Shown here: positions 26,901 through 33,469 of the stretch, piece after piece
Numbering within the stretch: position 1 is the stretch's first letter
Layout: each line of letters begins with the position of its first letter
Program-made: the position numbers and the translations under genes
Assembly (NCBI GenBank): GCA_947166305.1
Contig: CAMVDV010000004.1
Location: 1-64,000 of the forward strand
Length of the DNA stretch: 64,000 bases
Direction of reading: 5' to 3'
Source of the DNA: an uncultured Prevotellaceae bacterium
GTDB taxonomy: Bacteria > Bacteroidota > Bacteroidia > Bacteroidales > Bacteroidaceae
Notes under the pieces: generated by a model
Told to the model about the DNA's origin: nothing
Databases searched by the model: none
Seen by the model: the letters and a program-made list of their open reading frames with translations, nothing else

Positions 26901-27334
26901 ACTGTTACTGTGCCATTACTAGAAAGAGAACCTATCTTTGTGCCCTTATTGTTTCCATACAAATCAGATGCAGCAGTGTAAGCAGTATTTGATCCATAAA
27001 CATCTACCGTGTTCGAACCACTCTCTACGGTAATAGAGACACTTTTTACCTTGCCACCAGAAGTTGTTGAAACGATACCAGAATTGCTGTTTTTTGAACG
27101 TAACTGAATACCACCATTAGAGGTCTTTGCAGAGTTACCAGCATAAACAGCATCTGAGGTGAAAGATACGTTAGAGAAATCGGTGTAGGTTGTGCTTGTC
27201 GCAGCGAAAGAAGTAGCTGTGAGCACATCGGTTACATCCTCTGCCCAAACTGTTCCGCTTAGGGCAGTCGTCATGATGGCCACGAGCATCCCGACGCGCA
27301 GCCAGAGTTTGTTGAAAAATAGTTTGTGTTTCAT
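23918..27334 (-). CDS. Large secreted surface protein with Ig-like, chitobiase-C and OB-fold-like modules
   Basis: 1138 residues; the signal peptide ends about residue 31 (GTVWAE). Modules in order: a beta module (~33-175) with 'GGIQLRSKNSNSGIVSTTSGGKV'-type sequence; a chitobiase C-terminal-like domain (~183-258, 'TADATIYYTTDGSDPTASS'); a DUF5689/OB-fold-like domain (~262-375, 'GVYVAGKVSHINGYYSSKY', 'LQEGDAVVIYGDLTKY'); BIG2-type Ig domains (~385-455 and ~620-700, 'ATVASDGTVTPLAKGTTTI'); a repeat of the first module (~795-935); then the shared tail ending 'YNLAGQRL..GINIVNGKKIAVK'. The internal duplication (residues ~33-175 and ~795-935) is clear. Codon and base use look AT-richer than the plus-strand secreted genes, suggesting separate ancestry. 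No catalytic motif is visible; a role in surface binding is inferred. Confidence 0.8.
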   Translation of the reverse strand: MKHKLFFNKLWLRVGMLVAIMTTALSGTVWAEDVTDVLTATSFAATSTTYTDFSNVSFTSDAVYAGNSAKTSNGGIQLRSKNSNSGIVSTTSGGKVKSVSITVESGSNTVDVYGSNTAYTAASDLYGNNKGTKIGSLSSNGTVTVSGDYAYVGIRSNNGAIYLTNITIVWEVAGGSTPTCATPTFSPAAGTYTSVQNVTLSTETADATIYYTTDGSDPTASSSVYSSAIPVSSTTTIKAMAAKAGMDNSSVASATYTIVSLEHAGTEADPYTVADARNAIDAGVGCTGVYVAGKVSHINGYYSSKYITYWISDDGTSQDLEAYNGLGLNGAEFSSKDDLQEGDAVVIYGDLTKYNSTYEFSSGNYLVSHTSSSTQVAAGLSYSATTATADLADLTSFTAPTLSNPHSLPISYESSNTDVATVASDGTVTPLAKGTTTITATSEETSEYFAGEASYTLTVTNSNAALVTVDADGNTIFDFTDNAWGFPTSKQLDEGSYSNSGYTVKVAGAGSGNGFYFFESGSDLLFGKSGAYLTLPAFDYDVEKIVVVGKAGASTSVVQNIYVGDEAVSTATTGATGTNTYMIAEAYKAAGNVYTLKVTSAHNTQITSIKVYKAAPDNRTPVTLTFTGVPATIVKDETATYAVTASPAVTGITYSSSDEDVVMVDENTGEIGALALGTATITATFAGDDDYKPATASYKIEVVAPKHTVTFFVNGVEQTDDEAEVSEGAAITFPATPADVNGKTFMGWTTEEISGTTDTAPTIVTSATMGTADVTYYAVFATQEGTGSTTTVTDVLTRETTDVTGNSYSDWSETGTSGAEYAGNSAGGNESIQLRSNNNNSGIVTTTSGGKVKKVTVTWNSNTQNDRTLNVYGSNTAYTAATDLYGDNAGTLVGTIVYGTSTELTINDDYTFVGLRSASGAMYLTSISIDWETGTGASYSGYCTTVAPVSQSVTVTPAGYATIVAKADLEIPEKVEVYAVTVGEGASSAQLIAVTGGVPAGNAVLVKASADTYEFPYASATPDAIAKNDLHASDGTVTGAAGNIFALAKKTNGVGFYKVGEDVTIPAGKAYLEVTITPSDPESGVKSFYGFEDDATGIEAIDHSPLTIEGAVYNLAGQRLQKMQKGINIVNGKKIAVK

Positions 27335-27385
27335 AAAAATAAGTTTTGAAAAAGTTTGTGTGTTATTGTTGATTTGTATGATGTT

Positions 27386-27661
27386 TTATTTGGGAGTTAA
27401 TGAAGTTAATGGAGTGAAAGGAGTTAAAGACGATAGTTGGGGGTGCAAACGGTATACCATACGATGACGATCTGAGATGCGTCGGCTCCATTGGCCGCTG
27501 CGGTCTCCTTTCAGCTGCTCTGGCTTGCCTGTGCCGGTCATGGGATGCTCCTTGAGTTCTTCTATCAGCCGCTTTGCCTTGGCATAAGCTTTCGGCTCAT
27601 TGTCACGCAAGCGAACCAGTCCGTCTATGGCTTTGTCGGTGTAGTCTATGGAATACTTCAT
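27386..27661 (-). CDS. Txe/YoeB-family toxin with replaced C-terminus
   Basis: 91 residues. 'HPMTGTGKPEQLKGDRSGQWSRRISDRHRMVYRL' (in two stretches, residues ~39-72) is the signature of Txe/YoeB mRNA interferases, which cut mRNA in the ribosome. In YoeB the next ~12 residues end in the catalytic His-Tyr. Here the end is instead 'PQLSSLTPFTPLTSLTPK', encoded by GGAGTTAAAG-type micro-repeat DNA, so the catalytic His-Tyr pair is missing. The toxin may be inactive or weak. Its start overlaps the antitoxin stop by 4 bp. Confidence 0.8.
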   Translation of the reverse strand: MKYSIDYTDKAIDGLVRLRDNEPKAYAKAKRLIEELKEHPMTGTGKPEQLKGDRSGQWSRRISDRHRMVYRLHPQLSSLTPFTPLTSLTPK

Positions 27662-27909
27662 CTGCCCATTCTGTTCAGGAAGTCGTCGAGCGACTCCGAC
27701 GGCTGCATTCTGTGTACCCTTCCCTGTTTAGCCTGTTCCAGTGCTTCGTCCACGTTGGCAAAGAACTCCTGTTTCGTCATCAGCGTAGGGTCTGGCTTCG
27801 TGGAAGTCAGCCTCCGTGCATATCTCAGCAACTTGGCCATCAGTCCTTCGTCCTCTGCAATGACGCTCAACTGGCGAAACAGCTCTGCGTTCATCTGTAT
27901 TGCGTTCAT
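27658..27909 (-). CDS. Antitoxin partner of the Txe/YoeB-like toxin
   Basis: 83 residues from the ATG at 27909 (MNAIQMNAELFRQLSVIAED). The first 50 residues are helical with 'LMAKLLRYARRLT', and the C-terminal 'FFANVDEALEQAKQGRVHRM' looks like the toxin-binding tail. Position before the toxin, the 4-bp ATGA overlap and similar two-gene arrangements in Bacteroidetes support the antitoxin role. A longer start at 27969 would include a degenerate signal-peptide remnant and is less likely. Confidence 0.7.
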   Translation of the reverse strand: MNAIQMNAELFRQLSVIAEDEGLMAKLLRYARRLTSTKPDPTLMTKQEFFANVDEALEQAKQGRVHRMQPSESLDDFLNRMGR

Positions 27910-27965
27910 AGTTTCCCTGTTTTCGGTTTTCGTTTTGTTCTTTAATACTGCCTGGCAAGCATCTG

Positions 27966-28012
27966 TCATCCCGACGCGCTGCCTGAGGTTGTTGAGAATA
28001 GTTTGTGTGTTA
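27966..28012 (-). pseudogene. Remnant of a secreted-protein 5' end
   Basis: Read on the minus strand this segment matches the first ~45 bp of the large surface-protein gene starting at 27334 (CACAAACTATT, then GCGCGTCGGGATG). It is frameshifted relative to that gene and runs into the region upstream of the antitoxin gene. The rest of that paralog is absent. Confidence 0.5.
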
Positions 28013-28034
28013 TATTGTTTTGTCTGAGTTTGTT

Positions 28035-28538
28035 TTATCCTTGTGGTTTGTTCTCTGTAAGAGCTCTCGCTGTGCTTATAAAGTCCTCTGTGATGTCTGA
28101 GAGTTTAGGATTAGTGTTTTCTACGATAATGGCAGCATAGAAACCTTGTCCTTCCACGATTGCGTTTGCCGTGCATATAGTAAAGCGGCCGGGCTGTGTA
28201 TGTTTTTCAAACCAGGAAAGGAAAAGTCGATTGCGGTTAGCCTCCCGTCCATCGCTGCTGTCACATATATAAAGAAGGACATTTTGCTTTTCTGAGAAGA
28301 ACTCATAGATAATGGCAAGTATGGTTTCTTCAACCTTCGGGTCATGAGGCGAACGAACTCGGTCTATCTTGTCGATGATAAACTGATAGGTATCGCATCC
28401 CCCGAATGGATTGTCTTCCTCAAAAGAAGCAGAATAATGGATGCCTCGCTCCGTCTCAAAGATGTAGTTACCCTTGGGGGACAACATCACATAATAGGGA
28501 GCCTGCTCATTGATATGGTCGAGGGAAAGCCGAATCAT
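28035..28538 (-). CDS. DUF6169-like protein
   Basis: 167 residues from the ATG at 28538, which overlaps the stop of the 46-residue gene upstream (ATGA). It reads 'YYVMLSPKGNYIFETERGIHYSASFEED', 'TYQFIIDKI', 'LLYICDSSDGREANRNRLFLSWFEKH', which matches my memory of the DUF6169 family (conserved 'CDSSDGRxxxRNRLFxxWF'). No signal peptide or membrane segment is seen. Biochemical function is unknown. The location between two toxin-antitoxin pairs and the overlap with a small charged protein suggest a two-gene module. Confidence 0.6.
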   Translation of the reverse strand: MIRLSLDHINEQAPYYVMLSPKGNYIFETERGIHYSASFEEDNPFGGCDTYQFIIDKIDRVRSPHDPKVEETILAIIYEFFSEKQNVLLYICDSSDGREANRNRLFLSWFEKHTQPGRFTICTANAIVEGQGFYAAIIVENTNPKLSDITEDFISTARALTENKPQG

Positions 28539-28675
28539 AGGGATACGATTGTTCCTGTTATGCCTCTGCGTGCCCATTCTTCTGCCATACGCTTCTCTGC
28601 CATGCGCTTTACCTCAAGCGAGTGCTTCCATCGCTCCAGGGCTTCTTCGTATGAATAGAGCATCTTTTGTTTCAT
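28535..28675 (-). CDS. 46-residue charged protein coupled to the DUF6169-like gene
   Basis: The frame runs from ATG at 28675 to TGA at 28535-28537: MKQKMLYSYEEALERWKHSL, then EVKRMAEKRMAEEWARRG and a short tail, 46 residues. It is strongly helical and rich in Lys/Arg/Glu. Its stop overlaps the next start in ATGA, which indicates translational coupling. Confidence 0.6.
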   Translation of the reverse strand: MKQKMLYSYEEALERWKHSLEVKRMAEKRMAEEWARRGITGTIVSL

Positions 28676-28732
28676 GTTGGTTTGTCTTGGATGTATGTTA
28701 TTTACGTCTGCTGATTGTTCTCCTCGGTTCTC

Positions 28733-29041
28733 TCATATCTCACGGGCAAGGGCGGCGGGTTCGCGCCTCACATCCCAAAAGGCTACTATTTCTATATGGT
28801 CGTCGTTGACAACATATATGATTTTGTTGTGCTGTGTTGCCACCATGCTCCGATATTGCCTTTCCTCTTGGCTCAACAAGGGTTCTGCTGCTCCGAGATA
28901 AGGGTTTTGTCGCAAGAGGCTTACAGCCTGACGTATCCTTTGCCTGAACTTCATCTTATACATTCTGCCCCATTCGTGCTCAATGTAATCGCCCGTTGCT
29001 GCTATCTGGCTTTCTGCTGTTTTAGTGACGATTACTTTCAT
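28733..29041 (-). CDS. RelE/ParE-family toxin
   Basis: 102 residues. 'MKVIVTKTAESQIAATGDYIEHEWG' and 'FRQRIRQAVSLLRQNPYLGAAEPLL' are the two helices, followed by 'YRSMVATQHNKIIYVVNDDHIEIVAFWDVRREP', the beta-sheet end of the ParE/RelE fold. ParE toxins poison gyrase and RelE toxins cleave mRNA; this one looks closer to ParE by the final 'FWDVRR.P'. Its start overlaps the antitoxin stop by 4 bp. Confidence 0.8.
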   Translation of the reverse strand: MKVIVTKTAESQIAATGDYIEHEWGRMYKMKFRQRIRQAVSLLRQNPYLGAAEPLLSQEERQYRSMVATQHNKIIYVVNDDHIEIVAFWDVRREPAALAREI

Positions 29042-29310
29042 GCCTTGCTTGCTCTGTATTCAGCTGTAGGTTCGGCAACGGAATAAGAAGCCTCCTCCTC
29101 GTCCCATTCGCCGAACAGGTCATCAACGTCGCGATAACGTCCGGCAGCCAAGTCACGCTCCGACTGCTCTATCATGCCATGTATCTCCTCAGTCGTAAAA
29201 GGAGGCAACGCCGGCTCTTGCAGCTTCGCCGCGAGCCAGCGGCGGTCTTCCTGCGTGAGCGAAAGCCCTTGCAGATAGCTCCACAGATTGTTCAGTGCAA
29301 ATGTCGTCAT
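29038..29310 (-). CDS. Antitoxin of the RelE/ParE pair
   Basis: 90 residues. 'LNNLWSYLQGLSLTQEDRRWLAAKLQE' followed by an acidic region ('RDLAAGRYRDVDDLFGEWDEEE') matches the small proteins that precede ParE-like toxins in Bacteroidales. The overlap with the toxin and the promoter 94 bp upstream support an operon in which the antitoxin is made first. Confidence 0.75.
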   Translation of the reverse strand: MTTFALNNLWSYLQGLSLTQEDRRWLAAKLQEPALPPFTTEEIHGMIEQSERDLAAGRYRDVDDLFGEWDEEEASYSVAEPTAEYRASKA

Positions 29311-29403
29311 TGTCGGTATTTCGTCTGGTAATCGTTCTCTTCGTTTCTCTCACTGGCAAGCGGCGGGACTTGTCGGCCTGCAGTTTCTGTTCGGATTCAT
29401 GCA

Positions 29404-29434
29404 CAAAAATAGTTTTTTCTTTGCTCACAGCAAA
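29404..29434 (-). promoter_or_regulatory. Promoter of the RelE/ParE toxin-antitoxin operon
   Basis: On the minus strand TTTG (29431-29434) stands exactly 19 bp before TATTTTTG (29404-29411), a full Bacteroidetes -33/-7 promoter, 94 bp upstream of the antitoxin start. Confidence 0.7.
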
Positions 29435-29544
29435 GGAAATCGACGAAAAAAAATGCCCAACGTGCTGAAATCCGCACGGGAGGTGACTGCTTTCGGGGCA
29501 GACGTGCGGCGATTTTCCGCCTTCTCCGGGGAGAGCCTGCATTG

Positions 29545-30004
29545 CACGGTGTCAGCTTTTTGCCGAAATTCGTGGCAAAGTGTCAGTTTTTGCACACTCA
29601 AAGAAAGTGGCAAAAATGGGCACTTCGAGCGTGCCGTTTGCCGACTTCACGTGGAGCGTCGGCAAACTACTCGTGTTTAGTTAGCCAACTAAACACGAGT
29701 AGTTTGGATTTTCCTCTCGTGTTTTCTGCGGAAAGGTCGCGCAGAAAAGTGTGCAATTTTGCGGTGGAATGGGAGATTTTTGATAAAAATGAGAAATTTA
29801 GAAAATAAGAAAATGAGGAAGGGAGGCTGGGGAGGCGCTGAGAGCTTCTGAGTCTCAACGGGTTCTGAAAGGCTTTCGATTTGAGGGCTTATTTTTGCTT
29901 CGGGGCAGGAAAACAGGTCCGGAGGCAAAACAAGCGCTCCAGGCGCGAACGGTGAAAAATGACGTGTCAGCAAAACGGGCCTTTTGCTTACACTTTGTCA
30001 AACT
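29545..30004 (-). repeat. Intergenic element copy B (~460 bp)
   Basis: This is the inverted, diverged counterpart of 5172-5640. The A/T-rich core (~29745-29820) and the anchor (29582-29597, GTCAGTTTTTGCACAC on the plus strand) are nearly identical to copy A; the array between them has different cores. It lies between the toxin-antitoxin promoter and the tandem repeat. Confidence 0.75.
29623..29732. repeat. 22-bp phased array with a perfect 20-bp hairpin
   Basis: Unit starts at 29623, 29645, 29667, 29689 and 29711 are 22 bp apart (CTTCGAGCGTG, CTTCACGTGG, CTACTCGTG, CTAAACACGAG, TTCCTCTCGTG). Units three and four form a perfect stem: 29663-29682 pairs with 29687-29706 around the loop AGCC. 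The motif ACACGAGTAGTTTGG is shared with the array at 51507-51608. Confidence 0.85.
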
Positions 30005-30054
30005 GCAATTACCTGTTACAATCAAACAACGGACGACACGGACTGTACTTATGA

Positions 30055-30140
30055 TTTCTACCACGAATTACACGAATTGCACGAATTGACGATGAAATAA
30101 TAAACAACGGATTGAACGGATTATACGGATTTTCCAAATG
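30055..30140. repeat. Single ACGAATT/ACGGATT module
   Basis: One unit of the family that forms 88-bp tandems elsewhere: TACCACGAATTACACGAATT, a spacer, then AACAACGGATTGAACGGAT. Confidence 0.7.
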
Positions 30141-30142
30141 AA

Positions 30143-30741
30143 ACGATGGAATTGTTCTGTCGGATTTGCAATCCGACAGCATTGATTATAAGCATTTGTA
30201 ATGCGCAACAAGAGTCATTGCGGGATTGCAAATCCCTATATTCCAAACGTGCGGATTACAAATCCGCACGAACAATAGCCTTGTATAGACCACGAATTGC
30301 ACGACCTGACGACGATATTCTACCACGAATTTCACGAATTTCACGAATTTTCCGAACGAAACGATGGAATTGCTCTGTCGGATTTGCAATCCGACAGCAT
30401 TGATTATAAGCATTTGTAATGCGCAACAAGAGTCATTGCGGGATTGCAAATCCCTATATTCCAAACGTGCGGATTACAAATCCGCACGAACAATAGCCTT
30501 GTATAGACCACGAATTGCACGACCTGACGACGATATTCTACCACGAATTTCACGAATTTCACGAATTTTCCGAACGAAACGATGGAATTGCTCTGTCGGA
30601 TTTGCAATCCGACAGCATTGATTATAAGCATTTGTAATGCGCAACAAGAGTCATTGCGGGATTGCAAATCCCTATATTCCAAACGTGCGGATTACAAATC
30701 CGCACGAACAATAGCCTTGTATAAACCTCGAATTGCACGAA
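30143..30741. repeat. 218-bp tandem repeat, about 2.7 copies, with three hairpins per unit
   Basis: Copies start at 30143, 30361 and 30579 and are almost identical. Each unit holds three small hairpins with the common form GGATT-NNN-AATCC: GTCGGATT TGC AATCCGAC, GGGATT GCA AATCCC and GTGCGGATT ACA AATCCGCAC. The unit ends with CACGAATT words. An 85-residue frame recurs in every copy, but its sequence simply reads through the hairpins. No gene is supported from 29435 to 30849. Confidence 0.9.
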
Positions 30742-30849
30742 CTCATCTCGCGCTTCAAGTGCGTAGCCAATCCGTTCAATCCGTTGTTAAAGCCGTCCCT
30801 GTCAATTCGTGCAATTCGTGGTTAAGAAAATCCGTAGGCTGCGGCAGGG

Positions 30850-31791
30850 TCAGAGTTGTACGTCGTCGAGGCTGACGAGTCCGTTGGCGATGGCGTAGAT
30901 GGTGAAGCCGGCGGCGGAACGTATCTGCAGCTTGCGGCTGATGTTGCGGCGGTGCGTCATCACCGTGTTGACCGAGATGAAGAGCGCTTCGGCAATCTCC
31001 TTGTTGGAGAGTCCTTTGGCCACCTGCACGATGATTTCCTTCTCGCGCTCGCTGATGTCGCTCGTCAGGTTGTCGTTCTTTTCCTCCTGCGGCTGCTCGT
31101 CCGCCACCTGTCCGCCTTGCAGTCTGACTTCGTGTTCGAGGCGGCGTATGCACTCGGCAAAAAGCGTGTCCTCCATGTGGCAATGGCTGTGGAGGTCCTC
31201 GTCGGTCATGAAGATGTCCATGAGCACTTCGCCCATGAGCTGTGCACTGTTGTCGCTGGGGTAGTACTTCACGATGATGCTCTTCAGTTCCGAAAGGCTC
31301 TTCTCGATGCCCGCGTGCTGTTCGTCGTACTGCTCCTCGATGCTGCGGAACGACTCCTGCGGCAGCCTTCCCTGCAAGAGCGTCTCGACAAAGGGATGGA
31401 CGTGCTCGTTCTCGAAGGTCATGTGCCGGCTCACCTCCTGCGCATACTCGTCGTAGAAGCGGAGGATGAGCATGGCGATGCGGTTGCCCGAAGAGAGGTC
31501 GATGGCTTCAAGCAGCTTGCGACGTATGCCGGGCAAGCGGAAGTCGACGAAATAGTTGTGAGAGTTCTTCAGGTATGCAATGAGTGCCGGCACGTCCACT
31601 TGCTCTGCCATCTCGCTGATGCGAGCGTGGGCTGGATCCTTCACATAATTGACTACGGTGAGGAACGTGCTGACATCGACGCCTGCCGCACGGCAAGTGG
31701 CAGCCACCGACTGGTCGCCGAAGCCAAGCTTGATGCCAAAGCGACTGATGATTTGCAGGATGCGATAGTCATCACTGATGACGTCGCTCAT
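30850..31791 (-). CDS. LuxR-type regulator with hemerythrin-like sensor domain
   Basis: 313 residues from the ATG at 31791; a GTG at 31821 would add ten. The N-terminal 'GIKLGFGDQSVAATCRAAGVDVSTFLTVVNYV' (residues ~15-46) resembles the ScdA/RIC N-terminal domain. The middle (~75-235) is hemerythrin-like with 'NSHNYFVDFRLP', 'HMTFENEHVHPFVE', 'DEQHAGIE' and 'DLHSHCHMEDTLF', supplying the histidines and acids of a di-iron site. The C-terminal 'LTSDISEREKEIIVQVAKGLSNKEIA' and 'FISVNTVMTHRRNISRKLQI' is a LuxR helix-turn-helix. Di-iron hemerythrin sensors respond to oxygen, nitric oxide or iron; direct sensing by a transcription factor is inferred. It is divergent from the porin/imelysin/cytochrome operon and is a good candidate for its regulator. 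Confidence 0.85.
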   Translation of the reverse strand: MSDVISDDYRILQIISRFGIKLGFGDQSVAATCRAAGVDVSTFLTVVNYVKDPAHARISEMAEQVDVPALIAYLKNSHNYFVDFRLPGIRRKLLEAIDLSSGNRIAMLILRFYDEYAQEVSRHMTFENEHVHPFVETLLQGRLPQESFRSIEEQYDEQHAGIEKSLSELKSIIVKYYPSDNSAQLMGEVLMDIFMTDEDLHSHCHMEDTLFAECIRRLEHEVRLQGGQVADEQPQEEKNDNLTSDISEREKEIIVQVAKGLSNKEIAEALFISVNTVMTHRRNISRKLQIRSAAGFTIYAIANGLVSLDDVQL

Positions 31792-31908
31792 GGGGTCTGT
31801 CTCGTGGTATTTCTCTGTCACCTTCTTTATTTACGATTTGACGATTTACTATTTGCTGTTTGCTTTCTGCGTCTCATTAGGAGCCTACGCTTCTGAGCTT
31901 TTCGTGTG

Positions 31909-31916
31909 CAAAGTTA
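31909..31916 (-). promoter_or_regulatory. -7 box for the hemerythrin-LuxR regulator
   Basis: The minus strand reads TAACTTTG at 31909-31916, 118 bp upstream of the ATG. The region between holds TTTACGATTTGACGATTTACTATT-type micro-repeats. No clear -33 element is seen. Confidence 0.45.
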
Positions 31917-32037
31917 CAATTATATTTACGATTTGACGATTTACAATTTACAATTTTATTGTAAAGAGGCATCAAATTCATCACATTTGGGTATCTCCGG
32001 GAAGACCTTCAAAGGGCATTTTCATCGATTTTGCGTA

Positions 32038-32068
32038 TTGCAGGGAACAAGAAGTCGCCGTACCTTTG
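32038..32068 (+). promoter_or_regulatory. Promoter of the porin-imelysin-cytochrome operon
   Basis: TACCTTTG at 32061-32068 with TTG at 32038-32040, spacing 20 bp. The ATG at 32095 is 26 bp downstream. Confidence 0.6.
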
Positions 32069-32094
32069 CCGCCGGAAATCGAAAAAGGAAAGCT

Positions 32095-33408
32095 ATGACA
32101 AGAACCCTCTTTGCAGCACTCATGCTGCTCACGGCCGGCACAGCGTCGGCACAATGGAACACCGACTCCACCGAGATTGACTCCTATCAGCGCTTCCGCG
32201 TAGGCGGCTACGGCGAAGTGGTGGCTGCCTTCAAGGACTACGGCACCAACCGCTTCTACGGCGGTAGCGAAGGCAACACACGAAAGCATCGCAACACCAT
32301 CTCCGTGCCTCGCTTCGTACTGGCTGGCGACTATAAATTCAACCGCCACTGGAACGTCGGCGTCGAGGTAGAGTTTGAAAGTGGAGGCACCGGCACGGCC
32401 TACGAAATAGAGAACACCGAGAACGGCGAGTACGAGACTGAGGTGGAGAAAGGCGGCGAGGTGGCCATCGAACAGTTTCACCTGACCTATCATCTCAATC
32501 AGTATTTCAACGTTCGAGCAGGACACATCATCGTGCCAGTCGGTTTGAACAATGCTCATCATGAGCCCGTCAACTTCTTCGGAACGGTTCGTCCCGAAGG
32601 CGAGACCAGCATCATTCCCAACACTTGGCACGAGACGGGCCTGAGCTTCTTCGGGCAAGTGGGCCGACGCTGGGCATCGTTCAACTGGGAAGCACAGGTC
32701 GTGGCCGGCCTCAACGCCAATGGTTTCGACCGCAACAACTGGGTGAACAAGGGCAAGCAAGGTTTCTTCGAGACCGACAACTTCACGTCGCCGGGCTATG
32801 TGCTGCGCGTGAATTACACCGGCGTGCCAGGCTTGAGGCTCGGCACAAGCTGGTATCATGTGCAGAATGCAGCAGCCAATGCCGACAAACCCACGACGTA
32901 TAGCTTCCAAGTGCCCGTCAATCTCTGGAGTATCGATGCACAGTATCAGCATCGCTACTGCATCGTTCGTGGCAACATCCTTGGCGGCAAGGTGGGCAAC
33001 TCTGCTTTGCTCAGTGCCAGAAACATGCGCCAAAGCAACGCAAGCCCTTACTCCAGGACTGCTCCTGTAGCAAGCCATGCCGTCAGCTACGGCATCGAGG
33101 GAGGCGTAAGGATGAAGGGTTTCTTCCACAACCCGAAAGCTCCCGACATCATTCCCTTTGCCCGCTACGAATATTACAATGCGCAAGAGAAAGGCGAGGC
33201 AGGGCAAACGATGGATGCACGCCTAAAGACTTCGATGTGGACCTTTGGCCTTAACTATCGACCCATACCTTATATAATAGTAAAGGCAGACTACACGACG
33301 CGAAGGATAGGCGGTGGCAGGTACAACAGCGAGAATGAGTTTGCACTGGGAGTAGCCTTCACAGGATGGTTCAAAGGCAAGAAGCAGTTCTCAGGCTTCT
33401 CGGAGTAA
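32095..33408 (+). CDS. Outer-membrane beta-barrel porin
   Basis: 437 residues from the ATG at 32095, placed just after the promoter; the longer frame would start upstream of it. The signal peptide ends at about Ala19-Gln20 (GTASAQ). The rest is an alternating aromatic/hydrophobic strand pattern typical of a porin: 'FRVGGYGEVVAAF', 'PRFVLAGDYKFNRHWNVGVEVEFE', 'AGHIIVPVGLNNAHHEPVNFFG', 'FARYEYYNAQEK', ending in 'NEFALGVAFTGWFKGKKQFSGF'. The 'RAGHIIVPVG..N.HHEP' stretch resembles phosphate-selective porin O/P relatives. As first gene of the operon it probably supplies the outer-membrane path for the imelysin/cytochrome system. Substrate is unknown. Confidence 0.8.
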   Translation: MTRTLFAALMLLTAGTASAQWNTDSTEIDSYQRFRVGGYGEVVAAFKDYGTNRFYGGSEGNTRKHRNTISVPRFVLAGDYKFNRHWNVGVEVEFESGGTGTAYEIENTENGEYETEVEKGGEVAIEQFHLTYHLNQYFNVRAGHIIVPVGLNNAHHEPVNFFGTVRPEGETSIIPNTWHETGLSFFGQVGRRWASFNWEAQVVAGLNANGFDRNNWVNKGKQGFFETDNFTSPGYVLRVNYTGVPGLRLGTSWYHVQNAAANADKPTTYSFQVPVNLWSIDAQYQHRYCIVRGNILGGKVGNSALLSARNMRQSNASPYSRTAPVASHAVSYGIEGGVRMKGFFHNPKAPDIIPFARYEYYNAQEKGEAGQTMDARLKTSMWTFGLNYRPIPYIIVKADYTTRRIGGGRYNSENEFALGVAFTGWFKGKKQFSGFSE

Positions 33409-33469
33409 TCGGAAGAATCAGAATAATCGGAACAAACAGAATAATCAGAAAACTAAAACCTCACAGACA

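Noticed and set aside
30146..30621. Repeated 85-residue proteins in the 218-bp tandem
   Set aside because: The frames run through hairpins and ACGAATT words; they are open only because the unit lacks stops in that phase.
29311..30849. tRNA or rRNA genes in the long gaps
   Set aside because: I looked for cloverleaf-like and conserved rRNA segments and saw only repeats; none of the gaps shows a TTCGAATC-type T-arm in proper context.
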